DNA of 64,000 nt from Bacilli bacterium (GTDB lineage: Bacteria; Bacillota_I; Bacilli_A; RF39; UBA660), in assembly GCA_900752905.1 (NCBI GenBank), contig CAADWX010000005.1, positions 1-64,000 of the forward strand. Direction: 5' to 3'. Below are positions 1-9,285 of the stretch, in pieces; the stretch's first letter is position 1, and each line of letters opens with the position of its first letter. The notes below the pieces were generated by a model. It made no database searches. It saw only the letters and a list, made by a program, of their open reading frames with translations, and was not told the origin of the DNA. Made by a program: the position numbers and the translations under genes.

Positions 1-2
1 GG

Positions 3-167
3 AAAGAATTTAAAATAACAGCTATATCAGATGATCAAATAGTAGAAAGTATTGAATTAATAGATGATAAAAAGTTTATAATAGGTGTGTGTTATCACCC
101 TGAATGGGACAATGATAATTTATTATTTAAAGAATTAATAATTCAGGCAAAAAAAAAGATTAATTGA
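3..167 (+). CDS. Class I glutamine amidotransferase-like (PuuD/peptidase C26 type) hydrolase, C-terminal end only
   Basis: The left window edge cuts this gene; the last 54 residues are read in frame 3 and end at a TGA. The tail contains GVCYHPEW, which matches the His-x-Glu part of the catalytic triad in class I glutamine amidotransferases, followed by the usual C-terminal helix (LFKELIIQAKKK). The sequence before it (SDDQIVESIEL) fits the gamma-glutamyl-GABA hydrolase/PuuD group, which hydrolyses gamma-glutamyl amides. The nucleophilic Cys lies outside the window, so the exact substrate group is an inference. Confidence 0.6.
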   Translation, partial: KEFKITAISDDQIVESIELIDDKKFIIGVCYHPEWDNDNLLFKELIIQAKKKIN

Positions 168-206
168 ACCTAGATAACAAAATATAAATTTATATAAAAA
201 ATTATT

Positions 207-241
207 AGTGAATTACATATATATTTTTTGTAATCACTTTA
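207..241 (+). terminator. Weak hairpin after the amidotransferase-like gene
   Basis: AGTGA-A-TTAC pairs with GTAATCACT, giving 9 bp with one bulged A and a 13-nt AT loop. Only three T follow, so it is a weak terminator candidate. Confidence 0.3.
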
Positions 242-261
242 GGTATAATTTAAGAGGAGTG

Positions 262-277
262 ACTAATATACTAATAT
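262..277 (+). repeat. Tandem 8-bp duplication between ribosome site and start codon
   Basis: ACTAATAT occurs twice back to back, between the GAGGAG ribosome site (254-259) and the ATG at 279. It stretches the spacing to about 19 nt; one copy would give about 11 nt. Confidence 0.7.
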
Positions 278-278
278 A

Positions 279-665
279 ATGAATAAAATAACCAAAAATA
301 ATTTAAATAACTTTATGGAGTTTTATAATTATTTTCATGATAGTTATATAAAAAAAATTAATTATGATTTAGATAAAAATAAAATATATCTTTTTATAAA
401 TGTTTTTTGGGTGGGTGAACCAATAAAAAATGAAAATAATTATTATGAAACCAATCGAACAAAAATGAAAATAACTTTTACGGGTATAAAAGAATATAGA
501 GATGATAGTAGATTTAGTGATTATATTGATGAAGCAATTATAGAGTATGTTGAATTAAATAATAAAGAGTATATTTTCTTTGCTAGTGATGAGGCAGAAC
601 CATCATTTTGTGTAATTAGTGATACCATGGAATATGAAGAATATAAAGAAAATAGTGGTATTTAG
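279..665 (+). CDS. Hypothetical protein, HDS-motif, immunity-like
   Basis: I do not recognise this 128-residue soluble acidic protein. Near the N terminus it has FMEFYNYFHDSYI; an HDS(x)I start is common in small uncharacterised and polymorphic-toxin immunity-like proteins, but that is a weak resemblance. There is no signal peptide or membrane segment. No toxin gene is adjacent. The ATG at 279 is the first usable start in frame, because a TAA sits at 264-266, yet it is unusually far from the GAGGAG at 254-259 owing to the 8-bp tandem duplication. Translation may therefore be weak. Confidence 0.6.
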   Translation: MNKITKNNLNNFMEFYNYFHDSYIKKINYDLDKNKIYLFINVFWVGEPIKNENNYYETNRTKMKITFTGIKEYRDDSRFSDYIDEAIIEYVELNNKEYIFFASDEAEPSFCVISDTMEYEEYKENSGI

Positions 666-774
666 TCGTATTAATTTCATATAAAAAAATTATTTAATAA
701 TTAAATTTTGCGTAATAAAAATATTTAAAAAAAGTTATTTGTATAATATGATAATAACTAGGGTGGTTTAATAT

Positions 775-1266
775 ATGGCAAAATTAGAATTACAAAGTGG
801 TTATATTGCTGATGCAATAATTGAGACAAAGAGAAAAAGATTTAATGAAAATTTTACTACAATGGAAGAAGTTAATATTATTAAACAAGTTATTGAACAA
901 AGGATTAAAAATAAAAATTTAAATGTCAAAATTATTGATGCATTCTTTAGAAACTATTTTAATATCATAAATGGAATAATCACTAAAGCTGATGAAAAAA
1001 CAAAAACATTAAAGTTTTTTATATCAGGAAAAGATATTCAAGAAACAACTGAAATTTGTGAAACAATTTATGACGAAAATTTAATTTATTCATGTCTTTG
1101 TGAAATCATAATTAACAAACTTAATAACAGTATTAAACATACATGTTCTAATTGTAACAGTTTATGCTGTGGTGGATTATGTGATGAACAAGCAAATGAA
1201 TGTAACAAATGGACAAATGATTTTGAAGAAACAAATAAAATTATAAAGAAAAAACTTAAAATTTAA
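775..1266 (+). CDS. Hypothetical Cys-rich protein
   Basis: This 163-residue protein is not recognised. It is soluble and mixed alpha/beta in appearance. Near its C terminus (about 122-142) it has a dense cysteine cluster, CSNCNSLCCGG followed by two further Cys, spaced like a metal or Fe-S site. The start is supported by AGGGTGG just upstream. A strong terminator follows, so it is probably a single-gene transcript. Confidence 0.6.
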   Translation: MAKLELQSGYIADAIIETKRKRFNENFTTMEEVNIIKQVIEQRIKNKNLNVKIIDAFFRNYFNIINGIITKADEKTKTLKFFISGKDIQETTEICETIYDENLIYSCLCEIIINKLNNSIKHTCSNCNSLCCGGLCDEQANECNKWTNDFEETNKIIKKKLKI

Positions 1267-1304
1267 ATTATTCTTGAATCATTTGGTAATAAAATAGTGG
1301 CAGT

Positions 1305-1337
1305 AACAAGAAAACAATTTTGTTTTCTTGTTTTAAT
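1305..1337 (+). terminator. Rho-independent terminator
   Basis: AACAAGAAAAC pairs perfectly with GTTTTCTTGTT across a 6-nt loop (AATTTT), and T-rich sequence follows. Confidence 0.75.
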
Positions 1338-1356
1338 ATTAAAAAAATGATAAAAT
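1328..1356 (+). promoter_or_regulatory. Promoter for uvrB
   Basis: TTGTTT (-35), 17-nt spacer and TAAAAT (-10). It overlaps the end of the preceding terminator. No clear LexA box is seen. Confidence 0.45.
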
Positions 1357-1416
1357 ATATCGTTAGAAAACGTTCAATTTAAGTACAGCTATCTTTGTCA
1401 TAATAAAGGAGGAAAT

Positions 1417-3387
1417 ATGGAACAAATAGAAAAAACAATGTTTAAAATTCATTCAAAATATAAACCAAGTGGAGATCAACCACAAGCAATAGAAAGTTTA
1501 GTAAATGGTATAGAGAAAAATGAAAAATGGCAGGTATTACTTGGTGCAACAGGAACAGGAAAAACATTTACAATAGCAAATGTAATTGAAAAAGTTAATA
1601 AACCTACATTAATTATTGCTCCAAATAAAACCTTAGCTGGTCAATTATATGGAGAGTTAAAAGAATTATTTCCAGAAAATAGAGTTGAATATTTTGTTTC
1701 ATATTATGATTATTATCAACCAGAAGCATATGTTGCTTCATCAGATACATATATAGAAAAAGATGCTTCAATTAATGATGAAATAGATGAGTTTAGACAT
1801 AGTGCAACATCAGCTCTTTTGGAAAGAAAAGATGTAATAGTTGTAGCTTCGGTTTCATGTATTTATGGTATTGGAGAAATAGAAGATTATAAAGATAAAA
1901 TGTTAACTGTTAATGTTGGAGAGGAAATTAATAGAGATGACTTAATGGTTAAATTGGTAGATATGCTATATGAAAGAAACGATTTAGATTTAGCTCGTGG
2001 TACTTTTAGAGCACATGGTGATATTCTTGAAATAGCACCAATAAATTCGCACGGAAAAGCAATACGTATTTCTTTTTTTGGAGATGAAGTCGAAAAAATA
2101 AGTGAATATGATACAATAACAGGTAAGATATTATCAAATAAACAAACTATAAGCTTATTTCCAGCAAGTCACTTTGTAGTTAATGAAGATAAGCTACAAC
2201 AAGCTGTAAAAAATATTAAAGATGAATTAGAGGATAGACTTGAATATTTTAAAGAGAATAATAAATTAATAGAATATCAACGTTTGAGTGAAAGAACAAA
2301 TTATGATATGGAAATGTTACTAGAAACAGGATCATGTCATGGAGTTGAAAATTATTCAAGACATTTATCACTTAAGCCCGCTGGAGCAACACCAACAACA
2401 TTAATAGATTTTTTTGGTAAAGATTATTTAATGATTGTAGATGAATCACATGTAACCTTATCACAAATAAGAGGAATGTTTAATGGTGACAGAGCGAGAA
2501 AACAAGTATTAGTAGATTATGGGTTTAGATTACCTAGTGCGATGGATAATAGACCTTTAGTATTCGATGAATTTGAAAAGAAAATTAATCAAATAATATG
2601 TATATCAGCAACTCCAGGAGATTTAGAGTTAGAAAAAAGCAATAATGTGGCAGAACAAATAATAAGACCAACAGGACTTTTAGACCCAATAATCGAAGTA
2701 AGACCGACAAAAAATCAAATGGATAATTTACTTGAAGAAATAGAAAAAACAAATAAAAATAATGAAAGAGTTCTTATAACTACATTAACAATAAGAATGG
2801 CAGAAGAATTAACTAATTACTTAAAAAGTTTAGATATTAAGGTTGCATATCTTCATAGTGAAGTAAAAACATTAGAAAGAATGAAAATTATAAGAGATTT
2901 ACGTCTTGGAAAATATGATGTATTAGTTGGTATAAATTTACTTAGAGAAGGATTAGATATACCAGAGGTAAGTTTAGTAGCTATAATGGATGCTGATAAA
3001 CAAGGATTTTTAAGAAGTAATAGAAGTTTAATTCAAACAATAGGTCGTGCAGCACGTAATGAACATGGTAGAGTTATATTGTATGCAGATAGTATAACTG
3101 ATTCTATGAAATATGCAATAGATGAAACAGCAAGAAGAAGAAGTATTCAAATGAAGTATAATAAGGAGCATGGAATAACTCCTAAAACTGTAATAAAAGA
3201 GATAAGAGAAATAATTACAAATAATAAAGAAATAGATAAAGAACCGCAAAAATTAAATAAAACAGAAACAAAAAATTTAATTAAAAATATAGAAGAAGAA
3301 ATGAAAAAAGCAGCAAGTGAACTAGATTTTGAACGTGCTATGGAACTTAGAGATATATTATTTGAGTTAAAAGAAAATAAAAAATAA
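1417..3387 (+). CDS. uvrB: Excinuclease ABC subunit B
   Basis: UvrB is the damage-verifying helicase-like subunit of nucleotide excision repair: it is loaded by UvrA and recruits UvrC. The 656-residue length is normal. Visible signatures are the Walker A GATGTGKT (about 43-50), the Tyr-rich beta-hairpin [11 protein letters not shown] near residue 100 that clamps one DNA strand, the DESH Walker B, helicase motifs V/VI near [13 protein letters not shown] and QTIGRAARN, and a C-terminal UVR motif (about 620-653) that contacts UvrC. A strong AAAGGAGG supports the start. uvrA and uvrC are not in the window. Confidence 0.98.
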   Translation: MEQIEKTMFKIHSKYKPSGDQPQAIESLVNGIEKNEKWQVLLGATGTGKTFTIANVIEKVNKPTLIIAPNKTLAGQLYGELKELFPENRVEYFVSYYDYYQPEAYVASSDTYIEKDASINDEIDEFRHSATSALLERKDVIVVASVSCIYGIGEIEDYKDKMLTVNVGEEINRDDLMVKLVDMLYERNDLDLARGTFRAHGDILEIAPINSHGKAIRISFFGDEVEKISEYDTITGKILSNKQTISLFPASHFVVNEDKLQQAVKNIKDELEDRLEYFKENNKLIEYQRLSERTNYDMEMLLETGSCHGVENYSRHLSLKPAGATPTTLIDFFGKDYLMIVDESHVTLSQIRGMFNGDRARKQVLVDYGFRLPSAMDNRPLVFDEFEKKINQIICISATPGDLELEKSNNVAEQIIRPTGLLDPIIEVRPTKNQMDNLLEEIEKTNKNNERVLITTLTIRMAEELTNYLKSLDIKVAYLHSEVKTLERMKIIRDLRLGKYDVLVGINLLREGLDIPEVSLVAIMDADKQGFLRSNRSLIQTIGRAARNEHGRVILYADSITDSMKYAIDETARRRSIQMKYNKEHGITPKTVIKEIREIITNNKEIDKEPQKLNKTETKNLIKNIEEEMKKAASELDFERAMELRDILFELKENKK

Positions 3388-3431
3388 TATATTTTTAAAT
3401 ATATGATATAATTGAATAGGAGGATAAAAGT

Positions 3432-3863
3432 ATGAATAAGAAAAGAATAATAAAAATTTTAGAGTTTTTAATTCACATTCTCTCATATGCAATCATACTA
3501 CAATTAATGTCCATGATTTTTAGTAAGACTATTTCTATAGATAATTCTTATTTTGGAATATGGGGATTATTAGTATCACTAGTAATATATATATTAAATA
3601 AGACAGTAAAACCTATATTATTTAAGTTAACTCTTCCAATAACAGGATTAACACTAGGTACTTTTTATCTTGTACTTAACTTTTTTATCCTAAAAATAGC
3701 AGATTGGATATTCTTAAATAGATTTAATATAAATAATATATGGTTAGGATTACTTGTGTCAATAATAATTTCAATACTAAATGTCATATTAGATGAATTT
3801 ATAATTAAACCAATATTAAAAAAGGAGAAAAAACATGAATCAAATCTTTCTAGAAATAGGTAA
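3432..3863 (+). CDS. YvlD/DUF360-type four-helix membrane protein
   Basis: This 143-residue integral membrane protein has four predicted transmembrane segments and the family-typical stretch NKTVKPILFKLTLPITGLT, found in the YvlD group (also labelled four-TMS phage holin superfamily IV). The biochemical role is unknown; family members are linked to envelope stress. AGGAGG precedes the ATG. Its end overlaps the start of lgt by 29 nt, so the two are translationally coupled and probably co-transcribed. Confidence 0.8.
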   Translation: MNKKRIIKILEFLIHILSYAIILQLMSMIFSKTISIDNSYFGIWGLLVSLVIYILNKTVKPILFKLTLPITGLTLGTFYLVLNFFILKIADWIFLNRFNINNIWLGLLVSIIISILNVILDEFIIKPILKKEKKHESNLSRNR

Positions 3864-4623
3864 TTTTAAAATTTATTGGTATTCTATAATACTTCTTATA
3901 GCTTTTTCATTAGGTATTTCATTAGCAATAAAAACATGTAAAAAAGAGAAAATAGAAATATCAAAAATAGTTGATTATTTTTTCTATATGGTACCTCTTT
4001 GTTTAATTGGAGCAAGAATATATTATGTATTATTTAATTTAGAATACTATTCAAAAAATATAATAGATATATTTAAAGTATGGGAAGGTGGACTTGCTAT
4101 ACACGGTGGAATAATTGTTGGTGTGATTTTTACAATATATTATACAAAACGTAAAAAAATTAATTTTTGGCAATTAGTTGATATATTATGTATTAGTTTA
4201 ATATTAGGTCAAATAATAGGTAGATGGGGAAATTTTATGAATAGTGAAGCATATGGACCTGTAACTACTTATAGTACTCTTCATAATATGCATATACCAG
4301 AGTTTATAATTAAAGGAATGAAAATAAATGGAGTATATCATCATCCTACATTTTTATACGAATCATTGTGGAACCTTATTGGATTAATAATAATTTTAAT
4401 TACAAAAAAAGTTTTATTAAAATTAAATAAATATAATTATGGAACACTTTGTTCAATATATTTAATTTGGTATGGAATAGGAAGATTCTTTATAGAAGGA
4501 ATGAGACAGGACAGCTTAATGTTTGGAAGTATTCGTATTGCTCAACTTGTGTCAATTATATCAATTGTATCAGGAATGATCATAATTTTATATGTTAATT
4601 TAAATAAAAGAGTTAAAAAGTAA
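3835..4623 (+). CDS. lgt: Prolipoprotein diacylglyceryl transferase
   Basis: Lgt transfers diacylglycerol from phosphatidylglycerol to the lipobox Cys of prelipoproteins in the cytoplasmic membrane. The 262-residue polytopic protein shows the signature GRWGNFMNSEAYG, the GGLAIHGG motif, HPTFLYES and the C-terminal RFFIEGMRQDS. The AAGGAG ribosome site lies inside the upstream YvlD-like gene. Lipoprotein substrates in the window include the lipobox protein at 28580-29281. Confidence 0.97.
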   Translation: MNQIFLEIGNFKIYWYSIILLIAFSLGISLAIKTCKKEKIEISKIVDYFFYMVPLCLIGARIYYVLFNLEYYSKNIIDIFKVWEGGLAIHGGIIVGVIFTIYYTKRKKINFWQLVDILCISLILGQIIGRWGNFMNSEAYGPVTTYSTLHNMHIPEFIIKGMKINGVYHHPTFLYESLWNLIGLIIILITKKVLLKLNKYNYGTLCSIYLIWYGIGRFFIEGMRQDSLMFGSIRIAQLVSIISIVSGMIIILYVNLNKRVKK

Positions 4624-4636
4624 CTCTTTTAATTTT
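4606..4636 (+). terminator. Terminator overlapping the lgt stop
   Basis: AAAAGAGTTA pairs with TAACTCTTTT over a 5-nt loop, then AATTTT. The TAA stop of lgt lies in the right arm. Confidence 0.7.
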
Positions 4637-4685
4637 AAAAAAAAATAATTTATAGTATAATAATAAAGAAAAAGGAGGAATATTA

Positions 4686-5588
4686 ATGTCATTTACATCA
4701 ACAGTAAAAAATGAAGTAAGTAAATTAGATACAAATATAGAAGAAAATATTTCTGAATTATCTGGTATTTTATATAATATTTCTTCCTTAAATGAAACTT
4801 TAAAAATAACAACAGAAAATGCTAGCGTAGCAAGACGTATATTTAATTTAATAAAACATGAATTTAATAGTACTCCAAAAGTAGTTGTAAGACGAGGTTA
4901 TAATTTTAGTAAAAATTATATATATCTACTTGAAATTAGAAATAATATTGAACAGATAAATAAGAGTTTATGTTTAAATAAACAGGTTCCTGATTTATAT
5001 ATAGTTGGAGATTCTGAATTAACACGAGCATATTTAAGAGGCGTTTTTTTAGCTATTGGTAGTATAAATGATCCTAAAAAATCTAGATATCATTTAGAGT
5101 TTTTAGTGCAATCAAAAAAATATGCTGAATTTTTAGTTCATATATTAAATAAATTTAATCTAAATAGTAAATATATAAAAAGAGATAGTAAGTATATGGT
5201 TTATATGAAGGAAGCAGAAAAAATAAGTGATTTTTTAAGAATAATAAATGCAACAACTGCAGTATTTTATTATGAAGATATAAGAATATATAGAGATCAT
5301 AAAAATATGACAAATAGATTAAATAATTGTGAACAAGCAAATGTTGATAAAATGATAGAAACAGCAAATAAACAAGTTAAAGATATAGAATTATTAATAA
5401 AAAACGGTATTTTAGAATTAATGGATGAAAAAATAATACAAGTTGCTAATTATAGAAAAATGTATCCTGAAGTTTCACTTCAAGAATTAAGTGAAATTAT
5501 AACATATGAAACAGGTAAATCAATAACTAAATCAGGAGTTTATCATAGACTAAAAAAAATAGAACAATTAGCTTCTAAACAAAAATAA
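4686..5588 (+). CDS. whiA: Cell division/sporulation regulator WhiA
   Basis: WhiA is a DNA-binding protein found across monoderm bacteria, needed for sporulation septation in Streptomyces and affecting division in Bacillus. The 300-residue protein starts MSFTSTVKNEVSKLD, has the degenerate LAGLIDADG-like N-terminal fold (RAYLRGVFLAIGSI near residue 120) and ends with the WhiA helix-turn-helix (VSLQELSEIITYETG, GVYHRLKKIEQLA). AAAGGAGG precedes the ATG and an AGTATAATAAT -10-like element lies about 30 nt upstream. The usual rapZ and yvcK neighbours are absent here. Confidence 0.95.
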   Translation: MSFTSTVKNEVSKLDTNIEENISELSGILYNISSLNETLKITTENASVARRIFNLIKHEFNSTPKVVVRRGYNFSKNYIYLLEIRNNIEQINKSLCLNKQVPDLYIVGDSELTRAYLRGVFLAIGSINDPKKSRYHLEFLVQSKKYAEFLVHILNKFNLNSKYIKRDSKYMVYMKEAEKISDFLRIINATTAVFYYEDIRIYRDHKNMTNRLNNCEQANVDKMIETANKQVKDIELLIKNGILELMDEKIIQVANYRKMYPEVSLQELSEIITYETGKSITKSGVYHRLKKIEQLASKQK

Positions 5589-5643
5589 TATTTATATTTA
5601 CTTATAAATATAGTATAATAAATAATTATAAGAGGGTGAAAAT

Positions 5644-6087
5644 ATGAAAGTAATATTTTTAAAAGATGTTAAAGGACAAGGAAAAAAAGAAGAAATAAAA
5701 GAAGTAAAAGATGGATATGCAATGAATTTTTTAATAAAAAACAAATATGCTATTCCAGCAAGTGAATCTAATCTTAATAATTTACATAAAACACAAAATA
5801 AAAGAAATGAAGAAGAAGAAAAATTAATAAAAGAATGTGAAGAGATAAAGAAAAGATTAGAAAAAGAAAAATTTGAATTTAAAGTAAAAAGTGGAGAAAA
5901 TGGTAAGATGTTTGGTCAAATATCTACGAAACAAATAAAATCATCTTTAGATGAAAAAGGATATAAAGTAGATAAAACAAAAATTTTATTAGATCATCCT
6001 ATAATGTCATTAGGAACTCATATAGTAAAATTGGAATTACATAAAAAAGTTATAGCAGAAATAAAAATATCAGTAGTAGGGAAGTGA
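5644..6087 (+). CDS. rplI: 50S ribosomal protein L9
   Basis: L9 is a two-domain 50S protein at the base of the L1 stalk. The 147-residue sequence opens with [29 protein letters not shown]... in the standard rRNA-binding N domain, followed by the long charged connecting helix and the C domain. AGAGGGTG precedes the start. The TGA stop lies within the ribosome site of dnaB, and the rplI-dnaB order is the same as in B. subtilis. Confidence 0.97.
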   Translation: MKVIFLKDVKGQGKKEEIKEVKDGYAMNFLIKNKYAIPASESNLNNLHKTQNKRNEEEEKLIKECEEIKKRLEKEKFEFKVKSGENGKMFGQISTKQIKSSLDEKGYKVDKTKILLDHPIMSLGTHIVKLELHKKVIAEIKISVVGK

Positions 6088-6092
6088 TTTAT

Positions 6093-7427
6093 TTGAAAGA
6101 AATGCCACACGATATACAAGCAGAACAATCAGTGTTAGGTGCAATGTTCATGTCTAAAAATGCAATTGAAAAATGTACTGAAAATCTAGAAAAAGAAAGT
6201 TTTTATCTTGATAGTCATGCAAAATTATTTGATTGTATGAAAGATTTAACAGATGCTGGAAAACCAATTGATATGACAATTGTTGTCTCAGAATTAGAAA
6301 AAAGAAAACAATTATCGCAAGTAGGTGGAGTAGAATACATAAGTGAACTTACACAAATAGTTCCATCAGCAGCTAATGTTGAAGAATATATAAAAATAGT
6401 TAAAGAAAATGCTGTAAGAAGAAGATTAATAGAAACAGCAATAGCAATAGAAACAGATAGTTATAATTGGACTGATTCACTAAATGAATTACTAGATAAA
6501 GCCGAAAAAGATATGATGAGTGTTAGCAAAGTAAGAAGTGATAGTGAGTTTAGACCAATACAAGAGGTATTATTTAAAACTCAATTAAATCTTGAAAAAT
6601 TAGCTCAAACTAAAGGAGATATTACGGGAATTTCTACAGGATTTTATGATATAGATAAAATAACTTCTGGTTTTCATGAAAATGAACTTATAATAATAGC
6701 AGCACGTCCTGCTATGGGAAAGACAGCTTTTGCACTTAATTTAGCAACAAATATGGCATCTTCATCAGGTAAATCAGTTGCAATATTTAACCTTGAAATG
6801 GGTGCTGAACAATTAGCTATGCGTATGTTATCATCAGCAGGTCAATTAGATGGTAGAAAATTAGCAAGTGGAAGAATAGATAATCAAGATTGGAAAAGAA
6901 TAAATGAAGCAATAAGCAAATTATCAGAAACAAATATATTTATAGATGATACGCCTGGTATAACAATTGGTGAAATAAGATCCAAGGCAAGAAGATTAGC
7001 ATCTGAAGGTAATCTTGGAGCAATCGTAATTGACTACTTACAATTAATAAGTATTAATTCAAAATATGCTGGAAATAGACAACAAGAGATATCTGAAATA
7101 TCTCGTTCACTTAAAACTTTAGCAATGGAATTACAAATACCTGTTATTGCTTTAGCGCAATTATCACGTAGTGTAGAAGCAAGAGATGATAAAAGACCAA
7201 TACTAAGTGATTTAAGGGAATCTGGATCAATAGAACAAGATGCAGATATTGTTGCCTTCTTATATAGAGATGATTATTATAATAAAGAAGCTGCAATTGA
7301 TGAAAATACATCAAAAAGTGAATTTATAATAAGAAAACATCGTAACGGTCCTACATCAACAATATACTTAATATTTAAACGTGATACAAGTACATTTGTA
7401 AATTTTATAGATAAGGAAGAATCATAG
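6093..7427 (+). CDS. dnaB: Replicative DNA helicase
   Basis: The hexameric replication-fork helicase (called DnaC in Bacillus). It begins LKEMPHDIQAEQSVLGAMF, the typical N-terminal collar domain, and carries the RecA-like C domain with Walker A ARPAMGKTAF, VIDYLQLIS (Walker B) and ALAQLSRSVEAR. I place the start at TTG 6093, because GGGAAGTGA at 6079-6087 is correctly spaced for it. The GTG at 6084 lies too close to that site, and ATG 6102 is also possible. The gene is followed directly by walJ with no gap. Confidence 0.96.
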   Translation: MKEMPHDIQAEQSVLGAMFMSKNAIEKCTENLEKESFYLDSHAKLFDCMKDLTDAGKPIDMTIVVSELEKRKQLSQVGGVEYISELTQIVPSAANVEEYIKIVKENAVRRRLIETAIAIETDSYNWTDSLNELLDKAEKDMMSVSKVRSDSEFRPIQEVLFKTQLNLEKLAQTKGDITGISTGFYDIDKITSGFHENELIIIAARPAMGKTAFALNLATNMASSSGKSVAIFNLEMGAEQLAMRMLSSAGQLDGRKLASGRIDNQDWKRINEAISKLSETNIFIDDTPGITIGEIRSKARRLASEGNLGAIVIDYLQLISINSKYAGNRQQEISEISRSLKTLAMELQIPVIALAQLSRSVEARDDKRPILSDLRESGSIEQDADIVAFLYRDDYYNKEAAIDENTSKSEFIIRKHRNGPTSTIYLIFKRDTSTFVNFIDKEES

Positions 7428-8192
7428 ATGAAAGTTTGTATATTATCAAGTGGTTCAAAAGGAAATAGTACTTATGTAGAAACAAATGAATCAAAAATAT
7501 TAATAGATTTAGGAACAACATCTTTATATGTAGAAAATGCATTAAAAGAAATAGGAGTAAATCCAAAAGATATTGATTTAATTTTATTAACACATACACA
7601 TACAGATCATACGGCAGGATTAAAAGTATTTATAAAGAAGTATTCTCCAAAATTATTTTTAACACAAAAAATGTATGAAGATATAAAGAATGATATAAAT
7701 ATAGATAATTGTTCATTTATAGATAAACCATTTTATTATAAAGATGCTCATATAGATTTTATAAAAACTTCTCATGATGTATCTGATTCTAATGGCTATA
7801 TAGTAGAATCTAATGATAAATCAGTTGTATATATAACAGATACAGGTTATATAAATTATAGAAATGAAGAAAAATTAAAAAATAGAACTTTTTATATAAT
7901 GGAAAGTAATCATGATGTAGAAATGTTAAAAAATGGAAATTATCCATTTTACTTACAACAAAGAATATTAAGTGATAGTGGACATTTATCTAATGAAGAA
8001 TGCGCTAGATACTTAGTAAAATATATTGGAGAAAAAACAAAAGAAATTTATTTAGCCCATTTAAGTGATGAGAATAATGATCCTGATAAAGCATTAAATA
8101 CTGTAAGAGGTATTCTAGAAGAATATGATATTCATTTTAATAATATTCATATAGCGCACCAAAAAGAAAGAACAAACTTAATAGAAATATGA
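7428..8192 (+). CDS. walJ: WalJ/YycJ metallo-beta-lactamase-fold hydrolase
   Basis: The 254-residue protein has the beta-lactamase-fold metal site THTHTDH (HxHxDH) near residue 60 and the family opening LSSGSKGNSTYVE. WalJ is linked to the WalRK cell-wall system and to coordination of division with replication, and is probably a 5'-exonuclease-type enzyme. No walRK genes are present here. It starts immediately after the dnaB stop and overlaps rlmH by 4 nt (ATGA), so dnaB-walJ-rlmH is one transcription unit. Confidence 0.9.
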   Translation: MKVCILSSGSKGNSTYVETNESKILIDLGTTSLYVENALKEIGVNPKDIDLILLTHTHTDHTAGLKVFIKKYSPKLFLTQKMYEDIKNDINIDNCSFIDKPFYYKDAHIDFIKTSHDVSDSNGYIVESNDKSVVYITDTGYINYRNEEKLKNRTFYIMESNHDVEMLKNGNYPFYLQQRILSDSGHLSNEECARYLVKYIGEKTKEIYLAHLSDENNDPDKALNTVRGILEEYDIHFNNIHIAHQKERTNLIEI

Positions 8193-8635
8193 TAAAAATA
8201 ATATGTGTTGGATCTATAAAAGAAAAATTTTATAGAGATGCAATAGATGAATATAGTAAAAGAATATCAAAATATACTAAATTAGAAATAATAGAATTAA
8301 AAGATGAATCTACAGGAAATATTCTTGAAAAAGAAGCAAATAGTATAAAGAAATATATAGATTCTAAAGATTATATAATAACTTTAGAAATAGATGGAAA
8401 TATGCTAGATTCTGTAACATTATCCAAAAAAATAGAAAAAACATTTTTAAATTATCCCAATATTACTTTTATAATAGGTGGTTCTTATGGACTTAGTAAT
8501 GAAATAAAACAAATGAGTAATTATAAATTGTCCTTTTCAAAACAAACTTTCCCACATCAATTATTTAGAGTTATGTTATTAGAACAAGTTTATAGATCAT
8601 TTAAAATAATAAATAATGAAACATATCACAAATGA
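8189..8635 (+). CDS. rlmH: 23S rRNA (pseudouridine1915-N3)-methyltransferase
   Basis: RlmH is a small SPOUT-fold SAM-dependent enzyme that methylates pseudouridine 1915 in 23S rRNA helix 69. The 148-residue protein shows the SAM-loop motif FIIGGSYGLSNEIK and the C-terminal LLEQVYRSFKIINNETYHK, slightly shorter than the usual 155-159 residues. Its start overlaps the walJ stop. Its TGA stop lies within the terminator hairpin. Confidence 0.95.
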   Translation: MIKIICVGSIKEKFYRDAIDEYSKRISKYTKLEIIELKDESTGNILEKEANSIKKYIDSKDYIITLEIDGNMLDSVTLSKKIEKTFLNYPNITFIIGGSYGLSNEIKQMSNYKLSFSKQTFPHQLFRVMLLEQVYRSFKIINNETYHK

Positions 8636-8647
8636 TATGTTTTTTTG
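8620..8647 (+). terminator. Terminator after rlmH
   Basis: ACATATCA pairs with TGATATGT across a CAAA loop and is followed by six T. The stop codon of rlmH is in the right arm. Confidence 0.8.
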
Positions 8648-8689
8648 TATAACTGAAAGTATTTGTTACATAAATAAGTAGGTGATAAA

Positions 8690-9208
8690 ATGAAAAAATT
8701 AGTAATAATTATATTAGTAATAGTACTAGGATATTATTTAATGCAAACAGGTGAAGCAACGGAAATACCAGATGAAGCAATAAGACTTAGAGTTATCGCA
8801 AATAGTGATTCAGAATATGATCAAGAAATAAAAATGAAAGTTAGTGAAAAATTACAAAGTAGATTGTATAATCTATTAAAAAATACAAAAGGATTACAAG
8901 AAGCCGAATCAATAATCAATAAGAATATGAATAACATAGAAAGTGATATAAAAAATTTGTTAAATAATGAAGGTTATACTTTAGGATATAAAATAAATTA
9001 TGGATTAAATTATTTTCCAGAAAAAAAATACAAAGGTGTAACGTATAAAGCAGGTGAATATGAATCATTAGTAGTTACCTTAGGAGAAGGAAAAGGTAAA
9101 AATTGGTGGTGTGTTTTATTTCCTCCACTTTGTATTTTAGAAGCAGAAGAATCAACAGAAGTTGAATATAAATTTTTTATTAAAGAAATGATAGATAAAT
9201 ATTTATAA
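8690..9208 (+). CDS. spoIIR: Stage II sporulation protein R
   Basis: SpoIIR is secreted from the forespore and triggers SpoIIGA to process pro-sigma-E in the mother cell. The 172-residue protein has an N-terminal signal/anchor helix, then the hallmark AIRLRVIANSDS (about residues 30-41) and the conserved WWCVLFPPLC near the C terminus. GTAGGTGAT precedes the ATG. A GTATA at 8647-8651 resembles a sigma-F -35 element, but no good GG-type -10 accompanies it. Confidence 0.93.
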   Translation: MKKLVIIILVIVLGYYLMQTGEATEIPDEAIRLRVIANSDSEYDQEIKMKVSEKLQSRLYNLLKNTKGLQEAESIINKNMNNIESDIKNLLNNEGYTLGYKINYGLNYFPEKKYKGVTYKAGEYESLVVTLGEGKGKNWWCVLFPPLCILEAEESTEVEYKFFIKEMIDKYL

Positions 9209-9236
9209 AATCGTATAATTTATATGATTTTTTTTT
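9209..9236 (+). terminator. Terminator after spoIIR
   Basis: AATCGTATA pairs with TATATGATT (one G-U) over an ATT loop, followed by a run of eight or more T. Confidence 0.8.
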
Positions 9237-9285
9237 AATATTTTTAATCTTATGATATAATTATATGAGTAAAGTAGGCGTATAT

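Noticed and set aside
1360..1385. Possible SOS (LexA) box before uvrB around GAAAACGTTC.
   Set aside because: The half-site spacing is 2 nt rather than the 4 nt needed for GAAC-N4-GTTC, so it does not fit the Bacillota consensus.
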